Shown here piece after piece: positions 32,517 to 41,474 of a DNA stretch of 64,000 nt. The position numbers were made by a program, and so were the translations under genes. The DNA is taken from NCBI GenBank assembly GCA_018970725.1, contig JAGWVU010000004.1, positions 1 to 64,000 of the forward strand, in the 5' to 3' direction. Source of the stretch: Verrucomicrobiota bacterium. Its GTDB lineage: Bacteria; Verrucomicrobiota; Verrucomicrobiia; Verrucomicrobiales; DEV007. The notes under the pieces were generated by a model. The model ran no database searches, had not been told where the DNA came from, and saw nothing but the letters and a program-made list of their open reading frames with translations. Position 1 is the stretch's first letter. The number at the start of each line of letters is the position of its first letter.

Positions 32517-35426
32517 GTGCATTCGTTGCCCACTTCCCCATCATTTTCCCTACCTCTATTTTGCCTTTTGTGCTTGTCATTCCTACCCCGGGAACATCTT
32601 TCCGGTCAAGAATCGCAGGTTCCGCTGGTTCTTCTGCAGGATGCGAACTCGGCCTATGTTTCCGCCGATTGGGCTGAATCTGCCCGTCTTTTCTCAAGAT
32701 TTCTCGATACTTATGGTAGTGACCCGACCCTTGCCGATCCCGCCAGAAAAGTGCGCCCTCTTCTGGCCCTGTCGTATTTCCGGCAAGGCGATTTTGAAAA
32801 TGCAAAAGATCCCACCGCAGAGGCCCTGACTGATTCTTCGCTGGATGCCGCAGTGCGCGCCGAGTTGCGCTTTTTCACCGCGATCGGGTGCTTAACTGAG
32901 GGCAAGCACGAGGAGGCCCGGAGCCGGCTCGGAGAAGTCTTCAATGATCCGAGAGTCGATCCATCGCGTCGGATGGAATCACTCATTCTCGGAGGGAACA
33001 GTTATGTCATGGAAGGGAACTGGGCCGGAGCCATCACTTTCTTCGAGAGTCATGGCCGGGAGATCCGCCAGGCCAGCCCCGAGGCGGGATCCCGCGCGGA
33101 CATTCTCCATCTGCACTCCTTGATGCAGGCGGAGCGTTGGGATGAATCCATTCTCCTCGCCCAGGACATCTCCACCCGGATCGATCAGGTGCGTCAGGTG
33201 GTGACGTTTTCCTCTCTCCTCATCGCCCTCGGTTCCCGCTTCCTCGAGGACCACCAGCCTTACAAGGCGATTGCCGTGTTGCGCATGGTCCGCCACCGCA
33301 CGGAAATCGTGCAGCTGCAGGAAACCAGGCTCGCGGAGACCCGCGCTGATTTCACTTACGCGGAACAAAGCCGGAACGCGGTCCGGCAAAACCAACTCCG
33401 GACCTGTGTGGCGGAAATGGAGAAGGACCTCGCGAACATTGGGACACTGCCCCAGTTCGATTCCGCCGCGCGACTCCGCCTGGCCCAAGCCTACAGTGAT
33501 CTCGGCCGGACTCGCGAGGCAGCGCTGCTCCTCGATCAGATGGTCCGCCAGATGCCGCCCGATGAGTTGGTCGAATCCGCGACAGTCAATCTCATCAGCG
33601 GATGGATGTCCCTGGACCGGTGGGGACGGGCCGCCCGCGCCGCGGATGTGTATTTGGAAAGGCTCGGCCAATTGCCCATCGCGAAGAACCTGCCGGGCGT
33701 CCTCTTTGCCAAGGCGCAGGCCACGGAAGGCCAGCTCGAACATGCGTTGGCGGCGAGCCTTTACGCGGAGATGGCGAACCGCTTTCCGGACGATGCCTTG
33801 GCGCGCAAGGCCCGTTTTCTCCAAGCCTACAACCGCATCCAACTGGATGACCACGCGGGGGCCGCCGTGCTGCTCGACGCGTTGCTGGCCGACCTTCCTG
33901 TCTCCGATGAGATGTGGGAACACGCCTTTTTCTGGCGGGCCATGACGGATTACTTCGAGCAGAACTGGGAATCGGCCCGGAAGCGGCTCGCGCGGTTGCT
34001 TGATCCGCCATCCAAAGACGCAGGCACGGGCAGCTACACGGACGACGCGATTTTCCGGATCGGTTATGCCTATTTTTCCGAGGCGCTCCACGAGCCGGCG
34101 ATCCGGGAGATGACCCGGCTGGAGAGGGAACATCCCGCGAGCGAGTGGTTGCCGGAAGCGCTTCTGACTCTGGGCGACGCCCGCGCGGCGCTGGGGGATT
34201 TGGACGAGGCCTTGCTCGCCTACCAACGCATCAGCGCCGAGGCCCCTGGTTTCCACGATGAAGGGTGGATGAAGCGCGGCCAGATCCTCAAGGCCCGCAA
34301 GGACCTCGAGGGAATGCGTTCCCTGTTCGAGAATTTTCTCAGGCTCCGACCGGAGAGCCCGAGGATCGCCGAAGCCCTTCACTGGCTCGGCTGGGTGGCG
34401 AAGCAGCAGGGTGACCCCGGACTGGCCCGCCGCATTTCCTGGGATGCCTTGCGCCGGCTCGGCAATGACAAGGTCAGGCCCGGTCTCGAGGAGATTTTCC
34501 TCGGCCTTGCCCCCCTCTATCCCGGTGACCAAAAGGCGGATCTCCGCGCCGCGCTGCAACAGGAGAAAACCGCGGCCGCGGCCCGGCAACAAGCCCGCTA
34601 CCTCGTGAGGCTCGGCTGGGCCGAACTCCAGCTTTTCCAGCAACGGGGCTCCGCGGAAACCGGGGAAGCCTGGCGTGCCCTCGCCGCCCAAATCGAACCT
34701 AAGGAAACCGCGCCGCGGATCCTCATCGACTGCGCCGAGGCCCTCGCCGGAGGCCGCGACCGCGAGGAAGTCTTCCGCCTCCTCGAGGGTCTCCGCAAAT
34801 GGTATCCACGCGCTCCGGAGCGGGACCGGGCCTTTGCCGGACTCGGCTTCCTCGCCTTGGAGCGCGGGGATAGAGCCGCGGCTTTGGCCTTGTTCGACCG
34901 ATTCGAGAAAACCGCTGTCATGCCAAAATCGGCCCCCGACGCGAACGGAATCTCCATCGTCGAGGCGGAGATCGGCGGCAAGGTGGCGCTGGCGCGGGCC
35001 GGACTCCTTGAGGCGACGAAACCGGACGTCGCCTTGCTGGTCTACAGCGCGGTGCAGAAATCCCGGGCGATGCCATCGCGGATCCGGGCGGAGGCTTTTC
35101 TGGGAGCCGCGCGGCTTCAGGCCGGACGGAAACGATTCCGGGAATCCCTCCCTCTTTACGAACAGATCTATGTGCTCTACAACCGCCATCCGGACCTTGT
35201 GGCCGAGGCGTATTGGGGTCGGGGACAGGCGCTGGAGGGCATCGGCAGTCCGGATCTGGCCCGTGAAGTCTACTCGGAGTTGGCCTGCCGTGAGGATTTG
35301 CGGAAAACCCAACAAGCTTCCGCGGGTCGGGCCCGGGCGATTGCCTTGGGCGGAGTCATCGAACCGAGGATTCCGCAGGAAGGGGAAATCCCGCCAAGGC
35401 CGACCGCGGCAACAGGAGGACCATGA
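32517..35426 (+). CDS. long TPR-repeat periplasmic protein
   Basis: A 969-residue protein starting at GTG with a signal peptide (LPLFCLLCLSFLPREHLSGQ). The whole mature chain is a solenoid of tetratricopeptide-like helical pairs (SARLFSRFLDTYGSDP, EALLTLGDARAALGDLDEALLAYQRI, EAYWGRGQALEGIG). TPR solenoids are protein-binding scaffolds. It heads the twelve-gene ExbB/ExbD/TonB locus and overlaps the next gene by 4 bp, so it is probably a periplasmic partner or assembly platform for these motor complexes. No enzymatic motif is visible. Confidence 0.8.
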   Translation: MHSLPTSPSFSLPLFCLLCLSFLPREHLSGQESQVPLVLLQDANSAYVSADWAESARLFSRFLDTYGSDPTLADPARKVRPLLALSYFRQGDFENAKDPTAEALTDSSLDAAVRAELRFFTAIGCLTEGKHEEARSRLGEVFNDPRVDPSRRMESLILGGNSYVMEGNWAGAITFFESHGREIRQASPEAGSRADILHLHSLMQAERWDESILLAQDISTRIDQVRQVVTFSSLLIALGSRFLEDHQPYKAIAVLRMVRHRTEIVQLQETRLAETRADFTYAEQSRNAVRQNQLRTCVAEMEKDLANIGTLPQFDSAARLRLAQAYSDLGRTREAALLLDQMVRQMPPDELVESATVNLISGWMSLDRWGRAARAADVYLERLGQLPIAKNLPGVLFAKAQATEGQLEHALAASLYAEMANRFPDDALARKARFLQAYNRIQLDDHAGAAVLLDALLADLPVSDEMWEHAFFWRAMTDYFEQNWESARKRLARLLDPPSKDAGTGSYTDDAIFRIGYAYFSEALHEPAIREMTRLEREHPASEWLPEALLTLGDARAALGDLDEALLAYQRISAEAPGFHDEGWMKRGQILKARKDLEGMRSLFENFLRLRPESPRIAEALHWLGWVAKQQGDPGLARRISWDALRRLGNDKVRPGLEEIFLGLAPLYPGDQKADLRAALQQEKTAAAARQQARYLVRLGWAELQLFQQRGSAETGEAWRALAAQIEPKETAPRILIDCAEALAGGRDREEVFRLLEGLRKWYPRAPERDRAFAGLGFLALERGDRAAALALFDRFEKTAVMPKSAPDANGISIVEAEIGGKVALARAGLLEATKPDVALLVYSAVQKSRAMPSRIRAEAFLGAARLQAGRKRFRESLPLYEQIYVLYNRHPDLVAEAYWGRGQALEGIGSPDLAREVYSELACREDLRKTQQASAGRARAIALGGVIEPRIPQEGEIPPRPTAATGGP

Positions 35427-36466
35427 GAATGCTCCTTGCCTGCCTCCTCCTCATGGGCGTCGCGTCCGGTCAGACTGCGGAGCAGGCGGCCGAAGCGTTG
35501 GCGCGCCGGGCGGATCTGGACGAAATCCGTTGGAAGGATCCCGCCCGGGGGGCGGCCTTCCGCGCCGGGATCGTGCGGGCCACGCCAGAGGGCTTGGAAG
35601 TCCAGCGGGGAACGGCGAAGCGCCTTTTGGCTTATGATCAGGTGGGCGGAATCCGTTTCGGTCTGTCCATGGGAGAACGGCAACTGATCGCGGAGGCGAA
35701 GCCGGAATCGATCCCCGCCCTGCGGGTATTCTGGGAGGCCCGCCGCCTCACGCTCGGCATTGCGGGGTCGAATGTCGGCGACTTCGGTTTGGCCCTCGCC
35801 CGGGCCCTGCGCCAAGAGGAAGCCTTTGCCGATGCGCTGGCCATCGCCCGGGAAATCGCCCGCGGAGATCACGATCCCTCGCGCAAGGGCAGGGCCCTTC
35901 AGGAGAGCGAGACCCTCGACTTCATCCAATTCCTGCGGACGGCCAAGCCAGTGGAGATCGAGAAGCGGGCCTGGAGCCTGATCGAGTCCGCCGATGAATC
36001 CAACCCCGACCTGATGCTTCTCCTCACCGGCTACCTCATGCTCAAAGAATTCGAGGCGCTGCGCCGGCTGGAAGAGGAGAATCCCAAATGGATGGAGGAC
36101 GATGAAGTCCGCCCCGCAAGGGACCGGCACTACCACCGCTCCCTCGACCTGGCGCTTTACCCCGGTCTGTTCCATCCCTCACGGACCACCGAAGCGGCGG
36201 CGGGGCTCTGGCAGGCCGCCCAAGTCTACCGCCACACCCGGGAGGAGGAACGGGAGGCAAACGCGCTCGAAGATCTCCTGGCCCTCTATCCGGGAACCGC
36301 CCGGAGCGCCGAGGCCCGGGACCGGCTCCTCCCTCTCCGAGCCCAACTGAATCGCCCGGCTCCCGGAGAGCCTGCCCATGATCCCGCCGAAGAAGAAAAG
36401 CCGAAGGCCGAAAAACCGGCGGAGCCACCGCCTCCACCCAAACGATACAACCTGTTTGAAGACTAG
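35423..36466 (+). CDS. secreted helical protein of unknown function in the ExbB/ExbD locus
   Basis: A 347-residue protein with signal peptide MRMLLACLLLMGVASG. A small beta-rich stretch comes first (FRAGIVRATPEGLEVQR...YDQVGGIRFGL), then alpha-helical, TPR-like repeats (REEEREANALEDLLALYPGT), and a charged Pro-rich C-terminus (EEEKPKAEKPAEPPPPP). I cannot assign a family. It is coupled to the TPR gene before it (ATGA overlap) and 4 bp before the first ExbB, so it very likely works with that complex in the periplasm. Confidence 0.65.
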   Translation: MRMLLACLLLMGVASGQTAEQAAEALARRADLDEIRWKDPARGAAFRAGIVRATPEGLEVQRGTAKRLLAYDQVGGIRFGLSMGERQLIAEAKPESIPALRVFWEARRLTLGIAGSNVGDFGLALARALRQEEAFADALAIAREIARGDHDPSRKGRALQESETLDFIQFLRTAKPVEIEKRAWSLIESADESNPDLMLLLTGYLMLKEFEALRRLEEENPKWMEDDEVRPARDRHYHRSLDLALYPGLFHPSRTTEAAAGLWQAAQVYRHTREEEREANALEDLLALYPGTARSAEARDRLLPLRAQLNRPAPGEPAHDPAEEEKPKAEKPAEPPPPPKRYNLFED

Positions 36467-36470
36467 CACC

Positions 36471-37244
36471 ATGTCCACCCGACTCCCCGTCCGCGCTTTT
36501 GCGATCTCCGCCTGCGCCGTCCTCTGGCTTACCCTGACCGGGATCCAGCCGATGGCGGCCCAAGAAGCCCCGGCCCCTGCGCGCGAGGAGGCCACGGTCC
36601 ACTCCAAAACGCTCATCGATCTCTATCAGGAAGGCGGCTGGGTGATGCACATGATCGCCCTCACCAGCATCGCCACACTCGCCGTCCTCAGCTTCTGCCT
36701 CGTTTCCCTGAACAAGGGCAGGCTCATGCCCGGCCGGGTCGTCACCGCCCTCAATGACGCGCTCCGGGCGCAGGACGCCGCCAAGGCCATCGCCATCTGC
36801 AACACCACGCCCTCCGTTCTCAGCACCGTGATCCGCGAGGCCTTGGAAAAGGCCGGCACCGGCGTAACCGAATACACCAAGGCGGATCTCGAGGCCGCCG
36901 CCGGGGAATCCATCTTCCATGAGGAAACCCGCCTCATGCTCTGGGTTAACATGCTCAACGCATTCGCCGCCGTCGCTCCCATGATCGGACTACTCGGCAC
37001 GGTGTCCGGGATGATCCAAAGTTTCGAGAAACTTTCTGCCGGAGCCGCCAAACCGTCCGATTTCGCCGGCGGGATCGGTGAGGCCATGGTCGGCACCGCC
37101 GGGGGCCTGCTCGTCGCCATCCCGGCCATGTTCGCCTACTTCTATTTCAAAAACTCCCTCCAATCCCTGATGTCGGAGGTGGCACGCTCCGCCTCCAACC
37201 TCATCGGCCGGTTCGTCACCGGCGCCCCGCAACCCGCGGCCTGA
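36471..37244 (+). CDS. MotA/TolQ/ExbB proton channel family protein (copy 1)
   Basis: A 257-residue inner-membrane protein with an N-terminal signal-like segment and a short periplasmic region, TM1 at about 58-80, a cytoplasmic loop, then TM2-TM3 (NAFAAVAPMIGLLGTVSGMI and GTAGGLLVAIPAMFAYFYF). The conserved threonines of both motifs that line the ExbB proton path are present. It builds the pentameric stator around an ExbD dimer and uses the proton gradient. The neighbouring ExbD genes at 37246 and 37682 are its probable partners. Start at 36471; the longer frame to 36378 lies in the previous gene. Confidence 0.9.
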   Translation: MSTRLPVRAFAISACAVLWLTLTGIQPMAAQEAPAPAREEATVHSKTLIDLYQEGGWVMHMIALTSIATLAVLSFCLVSLNKGRLMPGRVVTALNDALRAQDAAKAIAICNTTPSVLSTVIREALEKAGTGVTEYTKADLEAAAGESIFHEETRLMLWVNMLNAFAAVAPMIGLLGTVSGMIQSFEKLSAGAAKPSDFAGGIGEAMVGTAGGLLVAIPAMFAYFYFKNSLQSLMSEVARSASNLIGRFVTGAPQPAA

Positions 37245-37245
37245 C

Positions 37246-37662
37246 ATGATCATCCGCCGCCGCCACAGCGAGGACATCGGCTTCCAAATCGCGCCGATGA
37301 TCGATATCACCTGGATCCTCATCATCTTCTTCATGGTGACCATGCACCTGACGGAAAACGAGTTCTCCGTGGACGTCGCCCTGCCCGTCGCCAGCGCCGC
37401 CGAAGTCCCCCCGGATTTGAATGGACGGGTCGTCGTCAACATCGATCAGGCCGGGAACTACTTCGTCGGCAATGAAGCCATGACGCTCTCCCAGCTCACC
37501 GCCCATCTCAAGATGCGACTCCTCAAATATCCCCCTCTCAAGGTCTACCTCCGGGCCGATGCCGGAATCCCGGCCCGCAAGACCAAGGAATTCTACCGCG
37601 CCTGCGCGGAGTCCGGAGCCGTCGAGGTCATTCTCGCCAGCTTCCGCGAGAGCCAGAACTAA
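37246..37662 (+). CDS. ExbD/TolR biopolymer transport protein (copy 1)
   Basis: A 138-residue protein with one N-terminal TM helix (IAPMIDITWILIIFFMVTM) carrying the essential membrane Asp, then a periplasmic ExbD/TolR domain ending VEVILASFRE. It pairs with the ExbB one base upstream (the stop and ATG are separated by a single base). Two successive ExbD genes behind one ExbB suggest a heterodimeric ExbD1-ExbD2 core. Confidence 0.9.
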   Translation: MIIRRRHSEDIGFQIAPMIDITWILIIFFMVTMHLTENEFSVDVALPVASAAEVPPDLNGRVVVNIDQAGNYFVGNEAMTLSQLTAHLKMRLLKYPPLKVYLRADAGIPARKTKEFYRACAESGAVEVILASFRESQN

Positions 37663-37681
37663 GCTTCACCCGGATACCCCC

Positions 37682-38137
37682 ATGATGTCCCGCCGCCGCG
37701 AGGAGCCCCCCACTGAGATGCAGATCGCCCCCATGGCGGACATCGGCTTCCTGTTGCTCTGTTTTTTCATCGTCTCGGCCAAACCGCCGCGCCATGAAGC
37801 GGACATCAGCATGACCTTGCCCGGCTCGGTCTCGGACGAAGTGAGCGTCGATCTTCCTGAGGAAGTGCGGGTGGCGATCCGCCCGGACGGAGCCGTGGAG
37901 GTCAATGAGGGCATCCTTGGAGAACCATCCGACCGGGAACTGACCGTCCTCAAGGACACCCTGCAACGCTTCCGCGAATCCGCGACCAACAACCACACGA
38001 TGTCCCTCGTGACCCTGGACGTGGCAAATCAAAGCACCCATCAGCGGATCGTCGACGTTCTCAACGCTTGCGCCCGGGCCCGGATCAAGGGAGTCACCCT
38101 CAACAGCGAAGACGATCCGGAGGCAATCGAGCCATGA
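37682..38137 (+). CDS. ExbD/TolR biopolymer transport protein (copy 2)
   Basis: A 151-residue protein. TM helix IAPMADIGFLLLCFFIVSA retains the functional Asp, followed by the periplasmic TolR-like domain (LPEEVRVAIRPDGAVEVNEG, TLDVANQSTHQRIVDVLNAC). Two tandem ATGs (37682 and 37685) are possible. The stop overlaps the ATG of the VWA protein (ATGA), tying this ExbD pair directly to that protein. Confidence 0.9.
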   Translation: MMSRRREEPPTEMQIAPMADIGFLLLCFFIVSAKPPRHEADISMTLPGSVSDEVSVDLPEEVRVAIRPDGAVEVNEGILGEPSDRELTVLKDTLQRFRESATNNHTMSLVTLDVANQSTHQRIVDVLNACARARIKGVTLNSEDDPEAIEP

Positions 38138-39183
38138 GCCGCCAACCTTTCGACGCCGCACCCTCCGCGAACCCCGCATCGAAGGGGGCCGGAGCCGCCC
38201 TCATGGGCAGCCTCGCCGTTCACGCCCTCCTCGCCCTAGCGGGCGGGGCCTTCATCGTGGCCAAATCCATCCAAGCGCCACCACCCAAGTTTGTGGCGCC
38301 GCCGGCCCCCAAAATCAAGATTCCCCCGCAGACCAGGCAGCACCGGATGAACCTGGCCTCGCACGCCGGGCTCGCCTCCAAACCGACCTTCAAACAGCGC
38401 CTCGTCAGCCTGCGCCCCACCGCGTTCGCCCTCCCGGAAGCTCCCCGGATCGGACTCGATGCCAATCTGGTGCCGGATCCCTCCAGTGTGGTCTCCAGCC
38501 TGGTCACCGGCCTGAGCGGGGCCGGTGGACTGGGCAACGGAGCCGGGTTCGGTCTCGGCGGCTCGGGTGGATTGGCCAAGGGTCTCGGCGGTTTCACCTT
38601 CATGGGACTCAAGGCGCAGGGCCAGAAGATCGTGCTCTGCTTCGATGTCTCCGCCAGCGTCGTCAACAAGGCCGGGGCCAGCGGTGTTCCCCTTGCCAAG
38701 ATCAAGGAGGAAACCATCAAGCTGATTTCCGGCCTTCCCTCCGGGGCGGAGTTCGGGCTCATCCAATTCGTCCGCAACTTCAAACCCTTCAAACCGGAAC
38801 TCACCGCGATGACCCCGGCCAACCGCGATCTCGCGACCTCCTGGATCGAGCGGGAGTGGAACGAAAGCGGCCAGATGCCCAAAGGGGGGAACGGCGTGGT
38901 CAGCCCGCCCGCCAACGGAGTCCCCCGAGTGCTCGAGGCCGCCTTCGCAATGAAACCCGACGTCATCTTCGTGATCTCCGACGGCCAATTCGAGCAGACC
39001 ACCCCCGATGAACCCAACCGCCGGATCCCTTCCGAGGAAATCGAGGATCAAGTGAAGGGGTTTCAAAAGGCGGGTTCCAAAACCTCCCTCCACTTCATCG
39101 GCTTCCAAATGCGCGAGGAGGACAAGGACGCTTGGGAGAACATCACCCGGAGGACCGGCGGACGGCTGCGCGAAATCCGTTGA
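38134..39183 (+). CDS. TonB-like N-terminus fused to a von Willebrand factor A domain
   Basis: A 349-residue protein. A short cytoplasmic N-terminus precedes one TM helix (MGSLAVHALLALAGGAFIVA, about 24-43), a Pro-rich periplasmic segment (APPPKFVAPPAPKIKIPP), a Gly-rich hinge (about 126-153) and a VWA domain with intact MIDAS: DVSAS (171-175), a Thr/Ser-rich middle and FVISDGQ with Asp283. The layout up to the hinge mimics TonB, but the TonB C-terminal domain is replaced by a metal-dependent protein-binding VWA module. Being coupled to ExbB-ExbD-ExbD, it is probably the moving output of that motor. The last gene of this sub-operon. Confidence 0.8.
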   Translation: MSRQPFDAAPSANPASKGAGAALMGSLAVHALLALAGGAFIVAKSIQAPPPKFVAPPAPKIKIPPQTRQHRMNLASHAGLASKPTFKQRLVSLRPTAFALPEAPRIGLDANLVPDPSSVVSSLVTGLSGAGGLGNGAGFGLGGSGGLAKGLGGFTFMGLKAQGQKIVLCFDVSASVVNKAGASGVPLAKIKEETIKLISGLPSGAEFGLIQFVRNFKPFKPELTAMTPANRDLATSWIEREWNESGQMPKGGNGVVSPPANGVPRVLEAAFAMKPDVIFVISDGQFEQTTPDEPNRRIPSEEIEDQVKGFQKAGSKTSLHFIGFQMREEDKDAWENITRRTGGRLREIR

Positions 39184-39238
39184 TCGATTGCCGCCTGCGC
39201 CCTAGGGCCGCCCCTTGACGAACGACTGCGAATCGGGG

Positions 39239-39267
39239 TTGACTCCCGGTGCGGGTGGCGCTATTGC
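39239..39267 (+). promoter_or_regulatory. candidate promoter for the DUF3450-TonB half of the locus
   Basis: TTGACT (39239-39244) and TATTGC (39262-39267) are 17 bp apart, about 23 bp before the ATG at 39291, in the only sizeable gap (107 bp) inside the ExbB/ExbD/TonB locus. The -10 is a weak match. Confidence 0.3.
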
Positions 39268-39290
39268 GACTGAGTCTCAATCCCTCCCCC

Positions 39291-40091
39291 ATGATTTCGC
39301 TTCGCGCGCTTCTCCTCGCCGCAGGGCTCCTCTCCTTTTCCGGACCGGAGCTTCTGCGGGCTCAATCCGCTCCGCCGGCTCCCGTTCCGCCGGCCGACCC
39401 GGCGACGGTGGCCGTTCTCCGGGAGACCATCGCCCAATGGATCGAAACGGAACGGCTCATCTCGGAGGAAACCCAGGGCTGGGTGGGGCGCAAGGCAGCG
39501 ATGAACGAGTTGCTGGAGGTTTACCATCAGGAACTGGTACTCCTCGATGAAGAACTGGCCAAGGCCGGACAATCGGCCGCCTCATTCGATACCGAAAGAA
39601 CCGCGCTCCAATCCCGGATCGCCGCGCAAAAGGCCGCCCGGACAGATACCGCCCGTGCCATCGCAACGGCAAGGGAACAACTTCTGGAGCTGGGCCGACT
39701 CTTCCCGCCGCCGCTGCTCGAGACCGTTTCCCCGGATCTTGAAATCCTCAAGGGCTGGAAGGGAAGCGAAGAAGACGTGCGGGCCGCCCTCCAGGCGTTG
39801 CTCCGAATTCTGGAGCAGGCACAACGCTTTGCCTCGCACATCTCTCACGCCCGCGAGATCCGGGACGGGCGCGAACTGGAGGTCGTCTATCTGGGCGTGG
39901 CCTGCGCTTACTACACCGGCGGCGCAGGCATCGCGGGGATGGGGCGCCCCGGAAAAGGCGGCTGGCAATGGGAGGACCGCCCCGACCTCGCTCTCCGGAT
40001 CCGCCTCATCGTGGAACAGCTCGCAGGGGATGCTCCGCCCCGGCTCCTTACCCTTCCCGTCCCCGCGCGTTCCGCAGCGTCCCAACCATGA
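39291..40091 (+). CDS. DUF3450-like periplasmic coiled-coil protein
   Basis: A 266-residue protein with signal peptide (MISLRALLLAAGLLSFSG). A long coiled coil follows (about 40-125: VLRETIAQWIETERLISEE, VYHQELVLLDEELAKAG), then a globular region with LEVVYLGVACAYYTGG, matching the DUF3450 family. In Vibrio and relatives DUF3450 genes sit at the head of TtpC-ExbB-ExbD-TonB2-TPR clusters, exactly as here. Its biochemical role is unknown; it is probably a periplasmic accessory of the TtpC-like ExbB, whose gene overlaps it by 4 bp. Confidence 0.8.
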   Translation: MISLRALLLAAGLLSFSGPELLRAQSAPPAPVPPADPATVAVLRETIAQWIETERLISEETQGWVGRKAAMNELLEVYHQELVLLDEELAKAGQSAASFDTERTALQSRIAAQKAARTDTARAIATAREQLLELGRLFPPPLLETVSPDLEILKGWKGSEEDVRAALQALLRILEQAQRFASHISHAREIRDGRELEVVYLGVACAYYTGGAGIAGMGRPGKGGWQWEDRPDLALRIRLIVEQLAGDAPPRLLTLPVPARSAASQP

Positions 40092-41467
40092 GCCCGTCCG
40101 CGTTTTTCCGTATTCTGGTCGTCTTGACTCTCGCCGGGGGCTTTTCGCTTTCGGCTCAGGGCCAGACCGTTCCCTTGGATCAGGCCAAGACCAAGGCCGA
40201 GGCGGATCTGCAAGACGCCCTCAAGCGTTTGGGCGAAGCCCGGGCCGCTGTCGCCGCCGAGGAGCCCCGTCTCTCCGCGGACTTCTCAAAGATCGAGGTG
40301 GAACTCCGGGAGAAACGAAGACTGGCCCGACTCGCCCGCACCGCGGTGAGCGATCGGCGCGAGGTGCTCCGGGAACTCGAAAACACCGACTACCGGCTCG
40401 CCCAAGACACTTCCGCCCTGTCCGGCCTGCTTCGCGATCATGCTTTGAAAGTGGATCCCCGGAAGATCCCGGGCGCTCCGCCCCTCTCCGTGGGCAAGGA
40501 GGTCATCGTTCCGAAGTCCGACACCCCGCCACCGGCTGTGCTCGAAGCTCGCGTCGCCGTCATCAACGCCTCGATCGAACGGCTCGGCAAACTCTTCGCA
40601 GGGTCCACCTCCCCGGGGATCGCCGTGGCGGCTGATGGCTCGGTTCAGGAGGGCACTTTTGCGGCCTTGGGGCCGGAGAGTTGGTTCTCCTCACTCGACG
40701 GGCAGGCCGGCGGCCCGGTCGAGCCTGGGAAAAACGGTTCAGCGCCGCGGATCCTGCCCGGGGACGCCGCCGCCGCCGCCCGCTTGATTTCCGGCGGTGC
40801 GACGGAACTGGAGATCGATTTCACCGGGGGAAAAGCCCGCTTGGTGGAGGAGTCGACCCATTTCGGGGTTTGGGAATCGATCCAGGCCGGTGGCTTTTGG
40901 GTGTGGCCGATTCTGGCGTTGGGCCTCATCTCCTTTGCCTTCGGCGGCTTCAAGATCCTTCAATTCTCCAGGGTCCGGAGGCCCGGCCTGGCTTGGATGG
41001 AAGGCATCATCAAAGCGGTCAAACAAGGCGACCGGAGCCAAGCCGCGGAGTTGGCCCGACGGGCGAAGCACCCAGCCGGAGAGGTGTTGCACAAAGCGGT
41101 CCAAGCCTCGGGACAGGGGCTGGAAGCGATCGAGGAGACGATTTACGAAGCCTTGATCGGAGTGAAGGCGTGGTCGGGCTCCCACCTCCCATTCATTGCC
41201 GTGACCGCCGCCACGGCTCCGTTGTTGGGCCTGCTCGGCACGGTCTCGGGTATGATCCAGACCTTCCAAATGATCACCGTGGTCGGTTCGGGCGATCCCA
41301 AGCCTTTGGCGGGCGGCATTTCCGAGGCCTTGACCGCCACAGCGTGGGGATTGGTGGTGGCGGTGCCCTCGCTGCTGCTCCACGCTTACCTGACGCGCCG
41401 CAGTCAGGATATTCTCCAATCTTCCGAGCAGTTGGGACTCGTGTTTGTCAATAGCCTCCGCGACTGA
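40088..41467 (+). CDS. TtpC-like long MotA/TolQ/ExbB protein
   Basis: A 459-residue protein. A signal peptide (ILVVLTLAGGFSLSAQGQ) and a roughly 240-residue periplasmic N-domain with coiled coil (AKTKAEADLQDALKRLGEA) precede an ExbB core: TM1 (FWVWPILALGLISFAFGGF), then LPFIAVTAATAPLLGLLGTVSGMI and SEALTATAWGLVVAVPSLLL with the conserved proton-path threonines. This is the architecture of Vibrio TtpC, needed for TonB2-dependent uptake. ATGA overlap with the DUF3450 gene upstream; a second, short ExbB follows 7 bp later. Confidence 0.88.
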   Translation: MSPSAFFRILVVLTLAGGFSLSAQGQTVPLDQAKTKAEADLQDALKRLGEARAAVAAEEPRLSADFSKIEVELREKRRLARLARTAVSDRREVLRELENTDYRLAQDTSALSGLLRDHALKVDPRKIPGAPPLSVGKEVIVPKSDTPPPAVLEARVAVINASIERLGKLFAGSTSPGIAVAADGSVQEGTFAALGPESWFSSLDGQAGGPVEPGKNGSAPRILPGDAAAAARLISGGATELEIDFTGGKARLVEESTHFGVWESIQAGGFWVWPILALGLISFAFGGFKILQFSRVRRPGLAWMEGIIKAVKQGDRSQAAELARRAKHPAGEVLHKAVQASGQGLEAIEETIYEALIGVKAWSGSHLPFIAVTAATAPLLGLLGTVSGMIQTFQMITVVGSGDPKPLAGGISEALTATAWGLVVAVPSLLLHAYLTRRSQDILQSSEQLGLVFVNSLRD

Positions 41468-41474
41468 GACCTTG

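Noticed and set aside
32979-35315. 778-codon open frame on the minus strand
   Set aside because: It is a shadow of the long TPR gene, with no export signal or domain and contrary to the co-directional operon.
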